DNA from: an uncultured Methylococcaceae bacterium
Lineage (GTDB): Bacteria > Pseudomonadota > Gammaproteobacteria > Methylococcales > Methylococcaceae
Reading direction: 5' to 3'
Assembly (NCBI GenBank): GCA_903859815.1
Contig: CAIOOA010000089.1
Coordinates: 1-47,815, forward strand
DNA: 47,815 bases
Below the pieces are notes generated by a model that worked only from the letters and a program-made list of their open reading frames with translations, did not search any database and was not told where the DNA came from. Both the position numbers and the translations under genes were made by a program. Positions 24,411-34,200 of the stretch are shown here, piece after piece (the first letter of the stretch is position 1; every line of letters begins with the position of its first letter).

Positions 24411-24607
24411 GTCGCCGGTTTTGGTTTGAGGAAAATTCAGGGATATGCGAATATTTTCATTATGGGGAAATTTGATGCAAAACTAATCATTTAGTCATTG
24501 CAGAAAGAACGTCATCCGCTTGGAAAGGGTTACAATCATTTAAATCAGTGCCAAAGCCCATTGGCATTTGCTATGATTTTGCATATTTAACTAATTTGGA
24601 AAATATC

Positions 24608-25156
24608 ATGAGTGAAAGAATCATCTTGCGTACCGGTGAAGCATTGGTGGCTGGCGGACCCCCGGGGACGGCGGCAGAACCTGAAGTGGTCATCGGAGAA
24701 CTCGACGGTCCTGTTGGGGTTGCCTTGGCTACGCTGACGGGTGACCAAGTGAAAGGCCATACCCGTGTGTTCGCACTGTTGAACACCGACATTCAAGTTC
24801 GCCCCGTCACTTTGATGGTGAGCAAGGTGACTGTGAAAGACCCCCGCTACACCAATATCTTGATGGGAACTGTGCAAGCCGCCATTGCCAACGGCGTGCT
24901 AGACGCAGTGAGGGCCGGTGACATACCCAAGGAAAAGGCCAATGACCTTGGCATCATCGTTTCTGTATGGCTGGCTCCCACCGTCATCAAAGACGACAAG
25001 CTTGATCATAAAATCCTGTTTGACATCCATCGCCAGGCCATGGCGAAAGCCATCCACAAGGCTATGAACCACCAGCCCAGCATAGACTGGCTTTTGGAGC
25101 ATCAGGAAGAAATCCGTCACAAATATTATCTAATGGGTTTGGACGGGAAAATCTGA
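24608..25156 (+). CDS. Formaldehyde-activating enzyme homolog without the active His
   Basis: Fae condenses formaldehyde with tetrahydromethanopterin in methylotrophs. This 182-residue protein keeps the family framework: GEALVAGG, VRPVTLMVSKVTVKDPRYTN, and IPKEKANDLGIIVSVWLAP. Where canonical Fae has the catalytic His (VAHIDLIIG), this one has AAEPEVVIG, so His aligns with Glu. It also has a different C-terminal tail. It is therefore better called a Fae-like paralog (Fae2/Fae3 type), with unknown reaction or perhaps sensing. ATG 24608 is preferred over 24548: TTTGGA precedes it and the family start matches. The gene is alone; the neighbours are unrelated. Confidence 0.82.
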   Translation: MSERIILRTGEALVAGGPPGTAAEPEVVIGELDGPVGVALATLTGDQVKGHTRVFALLNTDIQVRPVTLMVSKVTVKDPRYTNILMGTVQAAIANGVLDAVRAGDIPKEKANDLGIIVSVWLAPTVIKDDKLDHKILFDIHRQAMAKAIHKAMNHQPSIDWLLEHQEEIRHKYYLMGLDGKI

Positions 25157-25321
25157 GGCCGTTCCAAGTCAGAATCGCCTACAAGCCTTCCAAATTCAAT
25201 ATAGAGCTGAAATTGTCATGACATTACGAGCGAATGCAGGGTCTCGGAAACCGTCGGCAACGAGGTCAATATCCATGCCCACGCTGGTTTAAGCGGGGCT
25301 GGTCACTTTCGGAGACTACTG

Positions 25322-27484
25322 ATGTACAGGAAATTAATAGGGCTGGCGCTCGCATTCACAGCCGTAACCCAAGCCCATGCGGCTGAGGTCGAACCGCAAC
25401 AATTTGTGCCGTTGACGCCATTGCAACAGCAGTCGGCTGCGGCCCATTTGACCTCTAAATTGATAGGTGAACATCACTATAAGCCAATTGCCCTTGATGA
25501 TGCCATGTCGGAGAAAATATTCGATAGCTACCTGAAGGCGCTCGATCCCGAGAAGATGTATTTTCTTCAGGCCGACATCAATCAATTGAAAGAAGCCCGC
25601 ACCAAGCTTGACGATGCCATTTTGTCGGATAGCCTCGATCTCCCTTTCAATATATTCAATCTTTATGCCAAACGGGCGACCGAGCGGTATGCCTACGCCC
25701 GATCCCTGCTTGCCAAGGGGTTCGATTTTCAGCAGAACGAAAGTTTCCAATACGATCGTGAAAAGGAACCTTGGCCCAAGTCTGATGACGAAGTGCGGGA
25801 GCTGTGGCGTAAACGGGTCAAAAATGATTGGTTGCAGCTCAAACTAACCGGGAAGGACGACAAGAAAATCGTTGAAACCCTAGACAAGCGTTATGGGAAC
25901 TTCCTAAAGCGGATGGCCAAACTGAAGAGTGAGGATGCTTTTCAGATTTTCATGAACGCCTACACGACCACGGTCGACCCTCACACCAATTACATGGCCC
26001 CAAGGACATCGGAAAATTTCGACATTTCCATGCGGCTGTCCTTGGTCGGCATAGGTGCGGTGCTGGAAGACAAAGACGATTACACCACGATCAGGGAACT
26101 TGTGCCCGGCAGTCCGGCTGCACTATCCGGGAAGCTGCAACCGGGCGACCGTATTGTCGGCGTGGCGCAAGGCGACAAAGATGCCATGACTGACGTGGTG
26201 GGCTGGCGTTTGGATGACACCGTGGCCCTGATTCGCGGCCCGATGGACACCGTTGTGATACTTGATGTCATCCCCGCCGAGGCTAGCCCAGACTCTGCCC
26301 ACAAGTTGGTGAAACTGATTCGCAAAAAAATCAGCTTGGAAGACCAGGCCGCAAAAAAGACAATCCTGTCCCTAGACGACAACGGTGTCAAGCATCGCAT
26401 CGGGGTCATTTCACTGCCTACTTTTTATGAGGATTTTGAAGCGCGGCGCAAAGGTGAATCCGATTACAAAAGTGCGGCCCGCGATGTGTCGCGTCTGCTC
26501 ACCGAATTGAAAGCCGAAAAGGTTGATGCTGTGTTGATTGATCTCCGTAACAACGGGGGTGGCTCCCTGACCGAGGCGATTGAATTGACTGGGCTTTTTG
26601 TCGGGTCTGGACCCGTCGTTCAGCAGCGCGATGCCGAAGGGGACACCAACGTGATGAAAGCTAATGCTCTCGGTGTGGCTTGGAATGGCCCGCTGGGTGT
26701 CTTAATCAATCGCGGGTCGGCTTCAGCGTCGGAAATTTTTGCCGCCGCCATTCAAGACTATCACCGCGGGATGGTGATTGGTGAAACCAGTTTTGGCAAA
26801 GGCACGGTGCAAACGATAGTCAACCTAGACCAGATCACCCACAACCAAACTCCTCAATATGGCGAGCTAAAACTGACCATCGCCCAGTTTTTCCGTATTG
26901 ATGGAAGCACAACCCAACTGAAGGGCGTGACCCCTGACTTTGGTTTGCCCGCAACCTCGGATGCCGAACATTTTGGCGAATCCAGCTATGACAATGCGCT
27001 GCCTCCCATGCAAATCAAGCCTGCCGAATATCATGCGAGTGCCGATTTGACTGACGCCTTGCCGATACTGCAAAAACGCCACGACCTGCGTGTTGCCAAG
27101 AACAAAGATTATCAGAATCTGCTCGAAGACCTTGGCGAGTTCAATCAGCAGCGCAAAAAAAATGAAATTTCCCTGAACGAAGCAGAACGACGCAAGGAGC
27201 GTGATGCTTTGGAGGCAAAATTGAAGTTGCGTAAAAAGGAAGGTGCGAGCAATACTGGAAAGCCCACTCCCAATGTCCCTGCGACCCCACCGGTCGAGGA
27301 TGACATGGATTTGGATAGCGAAGAGGCGCAAAAAAAGCAGGATAAAAAATCCAAGGATACTTTGTTGTATGAAGCAGCCTACGCATTGGGCGATCAAGTG
27401 GATATTCTTAAGTCGCGACAAAACCCAGCGGAGCAGAAAACGGGTAAGTCGTGGCGAAATACAAAAGAGAGTTTGGTGCAATAG
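25322..27484 (+). CDS. prc: Tail-specific periplasmic protease Prc
   Basis: Cleaves C-terminal tails of periplasmic proteins and helps control murein hydrolases. A 720-residue protein with signal peptide (cleavage after AHA, residues 19-21), an N-terminal helical domain, a PDZ domain (about 235-320: GIGAVLEDKDDYTTIRELVPG), and an S41 catalytic core. The Ser-Lys dyad is visible: Ser in GSASASEIFAAA and Lys in SFGKGTVQ, about 25 residues apart as in E. coli Prc. The C-terminal part is Lys/Glu-rich with a DUF3340-like region. Length is close to the 680 residues usual in gammaproteobacteria. ATG 25322. Confidence 0.95.
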   Translation: MYRKLIGLALAFTAVTQAHAAEVEPQQFVPLTPLQQQSAAAHLTSKLIGEHHYKPIALDDAMSEKIFDSYLKALDPEKMYFLQADINQLKEARTKLDDAILSDSLDLPFNIFNLYAKRATERYAYARSLLAKGFDFQQNESFQYDREKEPWPKSDDEVRELWRKRVKNDWLQLKLTGKDDKKIVETLDKRYGNFLKRMAKLKSEDAFQIFMNAYTTTVDPHTNYMAPRTSENFDISMRLSLVGIGAVLEDKDDYTTIRELVPGSPAALSGKLQPGDRIVGVAQGDKDAMTDVVGWRLDDTVALIRGPMDTVVILDVIPAEASPDSAHKLVKLIRKKISLEDQAAKKTILSLDDNGVKHRIGVISLPTFYEDFEARRKGESDYKSAARDVSRLLTELKAEKVDAVLIDLRNNGGGSLTEAIELTGLFVGSGPVVQQRDAEGDTNVMKANALGVAWNGPLGVLINRGSASASEIFAAAIQDYHRGMVIGETSFGKGTVQTIVNLDQITHNQTPQYGELKLTIAQFFRIDGSTTQLKGVTPDFGLPATSDAEHFGESSYDNALPPMQIKPAEYHASADLTDALPILQKRHDLRVAKNKDYQNLLEDLGEFNQQRKKNEISLNEAERRKERDALEAKLKLRKKEGASNTGKPTPNVPATPPVEDDMDLDSEEAQKKQDKKSKDTLLYEAAYALGDQVDILKSRQNPAEQKTGKSWRNTKESLVQ

Positions 27485-27577
27485 TGGCTGACCTAGCTCT
27501 TGCGGCGACCACATCCTTCCAAATGCTGGCTAAAGGGGAATGCATATGATGTAAAGTGACTATACTGTTAAGGATAA

Positions 27578-28732
27578 ATGCTTGGAAACCATAGAATGTG
27601 GGAAAAAATAATGACAATCCAGCAAACTGCAGATGGCAACATACAACTAAAAACGCTGCTCTTGGTGGACGACACCCCGGAAAATCTCACCGTGCTGGGC
27701 GAAATCTTGATGCCTTATTACCGGGTGCGTGTCGCCAACTCTGGCGCTCGGGCGCTGGTCGCCGCAGCCTCCGAGCCTCGCCCGGACTTGATCTTGCTGG
27801 ATGTGATGATGCCTGAAATGGACGGCTATAAAGTCATCACCCATCTGCGATCCAACCCTCTCACCCATGATATTCCGGTCATATTCATTACCGCATTGGA
27901 TGCCACCGAGGACGAAACCAAAGGGCTCGAACTGGGGGCTGCCGACTACATCACCAAACCAGTTCGTCCTGCCATTGTATTGACGCGGGTGCGCGGACAG
28001 ATCGAGCTCAAGGAGGCGCGAGATCGGATGCGAGACCAGAATGCATGGCTGGAAGCCGAAATCGAACGCCGCATGTGCCAAAACCAGATGATCCAAGATG
28101 TCAGCATGAGAGCGCTTGCCAGCCTTGCCGAGGCGCGTGACAACGAAACCGGCAATCATATCCTGCGGACTCAAGGCTATGTCAAGGTATTGGCCGAGGA
28201 ATTGTCGAAGTTGCCTCAATATGCCGAAAAACTGACGCCTACGATCATTGAAAGCTATGTCAAGGCTGCACCGTTGCACGACATCGGCAAAGTCGGCATA
28301 CCTGATCGCGCCCTGCACAAACCGGGCAAGCACACACCGGAGGAATGGGAGCTCATGAAAACCCATGCAAAAGTGGGAAGCGATGCCATTTGGCGCGCAA
28401 TCCAAGACGAAGAGGACCAGGCAGGACTGGATTTTCTGCGCATCGCAATGGATATTGCCCACTACCATCACGAAAAATGGGATGGCAGCGGCTACCCGGA
28501 AGGATTCAGTGGCGAAAACATTCCGCTTCCCGCTAGGCTAATGGCCTTAGCCGATGTGTTTGATGCATTAATATCCAAACGAGTCTACAAACCGGCATTT
28601 ACGGTGGAACATACGACAGAAATCATCCTAAATGGCCGTGGCAAACACTTCGACCCTGACGTGGTCGATGCCTTTGTGGCTAGACTTGACGAGTTTTATG
28701 CTATCGCCGCCCGACACACTGATGAGGGTTAG
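27578..28732 (+). CDS. Response regulator with HD-GYP phosphodiesterase domain
   Basis: A receiver domain (LLVDDTPENLTVLGEIL, phospho-Asp in LILLDVMMPEMDG, switch Lys in ADYITKPV) is joined by a coiled helix to an HD-GYP domain: HDIGKVGIPD near residue 235, then HHEKWDGSGYPEG, and ALADVFDALISKRVYKPAF. HD-GYP proteins hydrolyse cyclic di-GMP to GMP or pGpG. 384 residues from ATG 27578, which has AAGGA close upstream; ATG 27611 (MTIQQTADGN) is an equally possible start. No kinase is fused; the REC-kinase gene 180 bases downstream may be its partner. Confidence 0.93.
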   Translation: MLGNHRMWEKIMTIQQTADGNIQLKTLLLVDDTPENLTVLGEILMPYYRVRVANSGARALVAAASEPRPDLILLDVMMPEMDGYKVITHLRSNPLTHDIPVIFITALDATEDETKGLELGAADYITKPVRPAIVLTRVRGQIELKEARDRMRDQNAWLEAEIERRMCQNQMIQDVSMRALASLAEARDNETGNHILRTQGYVKVLAEELSKLPQYAEKLTPTIIESYVKAAPLHDIGKVGIPDRALHKPGKHTPEEWELMKTHAKVGSDAIWRAIQDEEDQAGLDFLRIAMDIAHYHHEKWDGSGYPEGFSGENIPLPARLMALADVFDALISKRVYKPAFTVEHTTEIILNGRGKHFDPDVVDAFVARLDEFYAIAARHTDEG

Positions 28733-28911
28733 TGGCTAGACAGCCCGCGAGGCTCCGTTTTCAAGGTATATCGAGATGTAGTGATATTGTTTTCAGCAGC
28801 ATTCACAGCACTTGGGTAAAATCAGTGACTGGGAATATGGATCAATACCTAAAGTTCAATCACTTATAACAATTAATCGAACACTATCCTTTAAATGTTG
28901 GACACCAGCCA

Positions 28912-30054
28912 ATGAAAAAAACTTCGATATTAGTTGTCGATGACGAACCCTTTTATTTTGAGTCAATCGAAGCACTTCTGGATGATGAAGGCTATGACTT
29001 GCACTATGCTGCAAGCGGTCAAGAAGCCTTGGACGGATTGGTTGTTTTCGACCCTGATCTAATCTTACTGGATGTGATGATGCCGGGTCTGAATGGTATT
29101 GAAGCCTGTCGCCTAATAAAGATGTTGCCTGAATGGCAGATGGTTCCCATCCTCATGGTGACTGCCTTGAGCGAAAAACAAGACTTGGCCCGCTGCCTGA
29201 GCGAAGGGGCCGACGATTTTATCAGCAAGCCGGTAGACCCCTTGGAGCTTCGTGCAAGGGTACAGTCCCTGCTGCGCATCAAGCGGCAGTACGATAGGAT
29301 CAAAGCGCTGTCACAGCGGCAAGCCGCGACGATCTCGATGTTACAAAGCAGTTTGAACCAATTGCGCAGCAATGTCGCGATGAGTTTGCCCCATGAACTG
29401 AATACCTCATTAAATGGCATTTCGGGTATTATAGACCTGCTGCTATCTCAGCGAGTGTCGATGAGCGATTCGGAAGTTCACGAATTTTTGGATATAGCCC
29501 AAGAATCGGCTCACCGGCTGGAAAAATTGATTCATCGGTTTTTAGTTTATCTCCAACTAGAAGTCAACTGTAATGATGCGGATGGCTCACCGCAGCGCAA
29601 AATCGAACCGGTAAGCGTTAAATCCCGTTCCTTCCTTGAATATTGTGCCAAACAGCAAAGCAAGATTTCGCAAAGGCTGGGGGATTTGAAATGCAATCTG
29701 CAAGAAGCAACGGTCTTGGCCCACCCAATGGATTTGAAATTTGTAGTCGAGGAATTATTGGAAAATGCATTCAAATTTTCCAATCCCGGAAGTCCTGTGA
29801 CAATCAAAAGCGAAATTAAGGCCAATTACTTAGTGTTCAGCGTCATTGATCATGGCAGGGGAATGACGGTCGGGCAGATCGAAAGAATCGGCGCTTTCAT
29901 GCAGTTTGATCGAGGGTATCACGAGCAGCAAGGAATAGGGCTGGGGCTTGAAATCATCAAGAAACTAACAACACTTCATCATTGGCGGCTTTCGATTTCA
30001 AGCATTGTCGGGGAAGGGACCATCGTTGGCATAAGCCTGCCATTGGATGCGTAG
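28912..30054 (+). CDS. Receiver-histidine kinase fusion
   Basis: A 380-residue cytosolic protein: a receiver domain first (ILVVDDEPFYFESIEAL, phospho-Asp54 in LILLDVMMPGL, FISKPVDPLEL), then a HisKA-like segment with the phospho-accepting His near 160 in LPHELNTSLNGISG, and a GHKL ATPase domain (EELLENAFKFSNPGSP, DHGRGMT, GIGLGLEIIKKL). This REC-first layout is used by kinases that receive a phosphoryl group from another kinase and pass it on. No membrane segment. With the HD-GYP regulator before it and the hybrid kinase after it, it is part of a signalling neighbourhood. Confidence 0.9.
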   Translation: MKKTSILVVDDEPFYFESIEALLDDEGYDLHYAASGQEALDGLVVFDPDLILLDVMMPGLNGIEACRLIKMLPEWQMVPILMVTALSEKQDLARCLSEGADDFISKPVDPLELRARVQSLLRIKRQYDRIKALSQRQAATISMLQSSLNQLRSNVAMSLPHELNTSLNGISGIIDLLLSQRVSMSDSEVHEFLDIAQESAHRLEKLIHRFLVYLQLEVNCNDADGSPQRKIEPVSVKSRSFLEYCAKQQSKISQRLGDLKCNLQEATVLAHPMDLKFVVEELLENAFKFSNPGSPVTIKSEIKANYLVFSVIDHGRGMTVGQIERIGAFMQFDRGYHEQQGIGLGLEIIKKLTTLHHWRLSISSIVGEGTIVGISLPLDA

Positions 30055-30088
30055 GTATCGCTATGCTAGGTATCGCTATGCTAGGTAT
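30052..30088. repeat. 15-bp tandem repeat
   Basis: TAGGTATCGCTATGC occurs twice and starts a third time, beginning in the stop codon of the preceding gene. Possible slippage product. Confidence 0.75.
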
Positions 30089-30242
30089 TGGCCCGCGACT
30101 CAACCAAATAGGAATCATTCGGCAGTCGTGGGGTAAGAAGCATGGGCTGCAAAATCAGTGAATATAACCTGAGGGTTCTGTGAGTATATAGGCCGATGAT
30201 TCCCATCCTGTGCATCAAACCCCCGTCTCTAGCCAAGCCAGT

Positions 30243-31226
30243 ATGAGCATGCCGACTTTCCCCCGCCGTCAGTTTCTGCAAGTTGGCGCAAAAGCCCTCG
30301 CCGCCGCTGCCCTGGCCGGAGCTTTTGGCTGTGCGCAGGAAAAACCCCTGCGAATCGCGGTCCAGCCGTGGATCGGCTATCAGTTCATTTTTCTTGCCAA
30401 ACAAGAAGGCTGGTTGCCTTTGGAAGGGTTGCAACTGTTGGAGACCACTAACACCGTCGATTCGGTTGCCGCATTGGTTGAAGGCCGGGTGGACGGGGCG
30501 GCGCTTACCTTGGACGAGGTGTTGCGTTTGTGCGATAAAGGCATTGATCTTAGCATCGTGCTGGTGTTCGACGTTTCCGCCGGGGCCGACGCGGTGCTAG
30601 CTAAACCGGAGGTCAAAACCCTGTCCGACCTCAAAGGCAAGCGCCTTGCGGTTGAGACTTCCAGCCTAGGGGCCGTCATGCTCACCAAAGTATTGGAACT
30701 TGGCGGACTGAAACGGGAAGACTTGACCATCGTACCCATGAGTTTCGATCATTTCGAGACATGGAAGAACGGCAAGCTTGATGCCATCATTACCTATGAA
30801 CCAACCTTGAGCAAATTGCTGGCCATGGGACTTGTCAGCGTGTGCGACAGTCGCAGCCTGCCACAGATTCTTATTGATGTGTTGGCGGTGCGCCCGGAAG
30901 CGGCTGAACGTCATGACAAAATCCTGCGTAAATTGATAGCCGGTCATTTTCGTGCCCTCAAGCTATGGCAAAGCAACCCCATTGACACCTCCTACCGCCT
31001 GTCTGCCCGTGTTGGAGTAAAGCCAGAGGAAGTAAAATCAATATTTAAAGGTTTGGATTTACCCGATGCGCTTTACAACCGCAGGTACCTAACCGCGCCA
31101 GCCGACGAATTGACTCAGTCCGCCAAGGAAGTGGCGCAAATCATGACCCGTGAGGGGATGTTGAACCATCCGCTGAATCTAGACCATTTAATCTTGCCGG
31201 ATTATTTGCCAAGAGAGGATGAATGA
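30243..31226 (+). CDS. Exported NMT1/SsuA-type substrate-binding lipoprotein
   Basis: A 327-residue binding protein of the nitrate/sulfonate/thiamine-precursor type. The N-terminus has [19 protein letters not shown] followed by AFGC, a twin-arginine-like signal with a lipobox Cys, so it is probably a lipoprotein outside the inner membrane. The mature part ([52 protein letters not shown]) is a standard two-lobe fold. No permease or ATPase gene is nearby; instead its TGA overlaps the ATG of the giant hybrid kinase, so it may present a ligand to that kinase. ATG 30243; a GTG at 30210 is possible. Confidence 0.85.
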   Translation: MSMPTFPRRQFLQVGAKALAAAALAGAFGCAQEKPLRIAVQPWIGYQFIFLAKQEGWLPLEGLQLLETTNTVDSVAALVEGRVDGAALTLDEVLRLCDKGIDLSIVLVFDVSAGADAVLAKPEVKTLSDLKGKRLAVETSSLGAVMLTKVLELGGLKREDLTIVPMSFDHFETWKNGKLDAIITYEPTLSKLLAMGLVSVCDSRSLPQILIDVLAVRPEAAERHDKILRKLIAGHFRALKLWQSNPIDTSYRLSARVGVKPEEVKSIFKGLDLPDALYNRRYLTAPADELTQSAKEVAQIMTREGMLNHPLNLDHLILPDYLPREDE

Positions 31227-34200
31227 ACACCCTGCTGCGCTTGCTATTCGTCTTCGGTTTGATCTTTGGCGCGTCGCCAGCGCACACCGAGCAGGCCCAA
31301 ACATTGAACATTGGCATAGTGGCAGTACACTCGATCAAGTCTGATAACGCCCGCTGGCAGCCTTTGGCCGAGTATCTGCAAAACAAATTAGGCAATGTTC
31401 AGGTTAATTTGCAAACCTACCACTTCGATGGATTGGAAAAAGCCATACAAGGCCGCAAGATCGATATTGTCATCACCAATGCATCGGATTATTTGGTGTA
31501 TGCCCATCGCATAGGCTTGTCTGCTCCCCTAGCCAGTGTGGTGGAGCAGGAAAACAATCTGCCTCTATATGGGTTTGGCGGAACCATCTTGGTGAATGCC
31601 TCGCGCAAGGACCTGCAAACCTTACTCGACCTTAAGGGTCGTCGGATCGTCGCCTCATCCCAACGTTCATTGGGAGGTTATCAGGCTCAAGCTTACGAAC
31701 TCGCCAAAGTCGACATACGCTTGCCTAAAGATGCCAAGCTGACATTCACCGGACTACCCCAAGACAAATGCTTGCAGGCTTTGTTGGACGGTCAAGCCGA
31801 TGCGGCATTCGTGCGTAGCGGTTTGTTAGAAGAATGGCAGCACGAAGGCAAGATCGCCCCTGGAACCCTGCGTGTGTTGAACCTAAGGGATTTGCCCGGC
31901 TATCCCTACGCGACTTCCACGCCGCTATATCCGCAACATCCGGTTGCCGCGATGCCACAGCTTGAGGAAAAATTGGCAAAACGGGTGACTGCCGCTTTAT
32001 TGCAATTGCCTAATGACGGTGAAACGGCAAAGAGCATCGGCATTTACGGGTTCACTTTACCTTACGACTACGAGGCGGTGCGCGAGCTCACACGCACGTT
32101 ACACTTGCCGCCTTTCGATAAAAATGCGCCAATCACTTGGGAGCAAATTTGGCATAATTATTGGCTGACCGTTATCGCCCTCGCCGCTTGCGCAGTTGCG
32201 ATCTTGGTCTTGCTTTTGTTGCTAGTGGCCTACGCCGCGCGATTAAGAAAATCCCGCCAGGAGAGTGAACAGAACGCTGTGGGACTGGAACGGGAACGCA
32301 CACGCCTGCATACTTTGCTGCGAACCATCCCGGATATGGTTTGGCTCAAGGATGCCGACGGGGTATACCTGTTTTGTAATCCCGCGTTTGAGCCACTCTG
32401 CGGCACTGACGAGCCAAATATCATTGGCAAGACTGATTACGACTTCGTCGACAAGGAATTGGGCGACTTCTTTCGTACCCGCGACCTCATCGCCGCGCAA
32501 GCCAACGCGCCCACCACTAACGAAGAATGGCTGTCCTATCATGACGGCAGTTATCGGGGGCTTTACCAGACGACCAAGACACCGATCAAGGACGCGAACG
32601 GTCATTTGATTGGTGTGCTGGGCGTGGCCCGCGACATCACCCAACTGCGTGAGGCTCAGGTTGCCCTAGGAGAGCGGATCAAGGAACAAAATTGCCTTCA
32701 TGCGGTATTCCGCGTGACCGAAGATTTGGGCAAACCACCCCAAGAGATGTTGCAAGCAGTAGTCGAACTCCTCCCGCCGGGTTGGTTTCATCCCGAAGTT
32801 GCAGCCGCCAGCATCGAATGGGATGGGCAGCATTACAGAACCGCCAATTTTCGTGAACCGATAGACCAACAAACTTCGCCCATTCAGATTGGCGGTAATA
32901 TCCGGGGCCACGTTACGGTGGCTTACCTTGATCCATGCCCCCAACAACAGCAAGGCCCGTTCCTCGAAGAGGAGCGTATTCTGCTGGATTCCATAGCCGA
33001 ACGATTGGCAAGCACCCTACATCGTCGTGAATTGGAAGAGACCGCCAGAAAGCGAGAGGAGATATTCGCCGCCATCGTCTCCCAAGCAACGGATTCCATC
33101 ACCCTGATTGATGCAGAAACCCTAAGGTTTATTGAGTTTAACGATGCAGCTTGCGAAGGCTTGGGCTATAGCCGGGAAGAATTCTCAGATTTGACGGTGT
33201 GCGACCTACAAGGCGAATTCGAACCGGCCATCGTAAAACAGATGACATCGGAATTTCTCGAAGCCGGGGCTGCACAATTCGAGACCTTGCGCCGTCATAA
33301 AAACGGGTCTATGCGCAATGTTCATGTCAGTCTTAAAGTCATTCGCATCCAAGGGCGCGACTATCTTGCCAATATTTGGGTGGACATCACAGAACGCAAA
33401 AGGGCTGAACAGGCATTGAAAGACAGGGAACAGCAACTTCGCTCGCTGGGGGACAACTTACCGAACGGCTATGTCTATCAGTATGAAAGGGCCGCCAGTG
33501 GACAGTCAAAATTTCATTACATCAGCGGTGGCGTTGAAAAAATTCATGGGCTAACCCCGGCTCAACTCATGGAAGAGGCAAGCCTATTGTTTGCCCAAGC
33601 CACCCCGGAATCCCTACGGCAATATAGGGAGGATGAAGCCAAGAGCGCCAAGGATCTGAGTGTGTTTTCCGGGGTTATACAGTTAGAGTCTAGCGATGGT
33701 CGGCCTCGGTTGCTGCAAGTGCAATCGCGCCCACGCAGATTGCCTGACGGAGGTGTTGTTTGGGATGGCATATCCTTGGACGTAACCGAACAACGCTTGG
33801 CCGAAGCTAAGATGAAGGAAAGCGAAGAGCATTACCGCGTGGCCATTGAAACCTCCACCGACGGATACTGGATGGTTGATACCGATGGGCGGCTATTGGA
33901 AGTCAATGATGCCTATGTCAGGCTTTCTGGATATAGCAGGGAAGAGCTATTGGGCATGAGAATTTTTGAAATTGATGTGCACTATCATCCCGAAAAGATG
34001 AAGGCTCAAATGGAACACATCATTGAAAATGGACATGTCCAGTTTGAATCCGAGCATTGGACCAAAGACCGAAAAAAATGGCCCTTGGAGGTCAATGTCA
34101 GCTATTTGCAGGGGCGATTCTTTGCTTTCATCAAAGATCTCACAGCCCGCAAACAAGCCGAGCTTGAGTTGGAGCAACACCGCCGGAATTTGGAGGAACT

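Noticed and set aside
27647-28471. Long minus-strand frame within the HD-GYP gene
   Set aside because: Shadow of a well-supported gene; Cys/His/Phe-rich antisense product.
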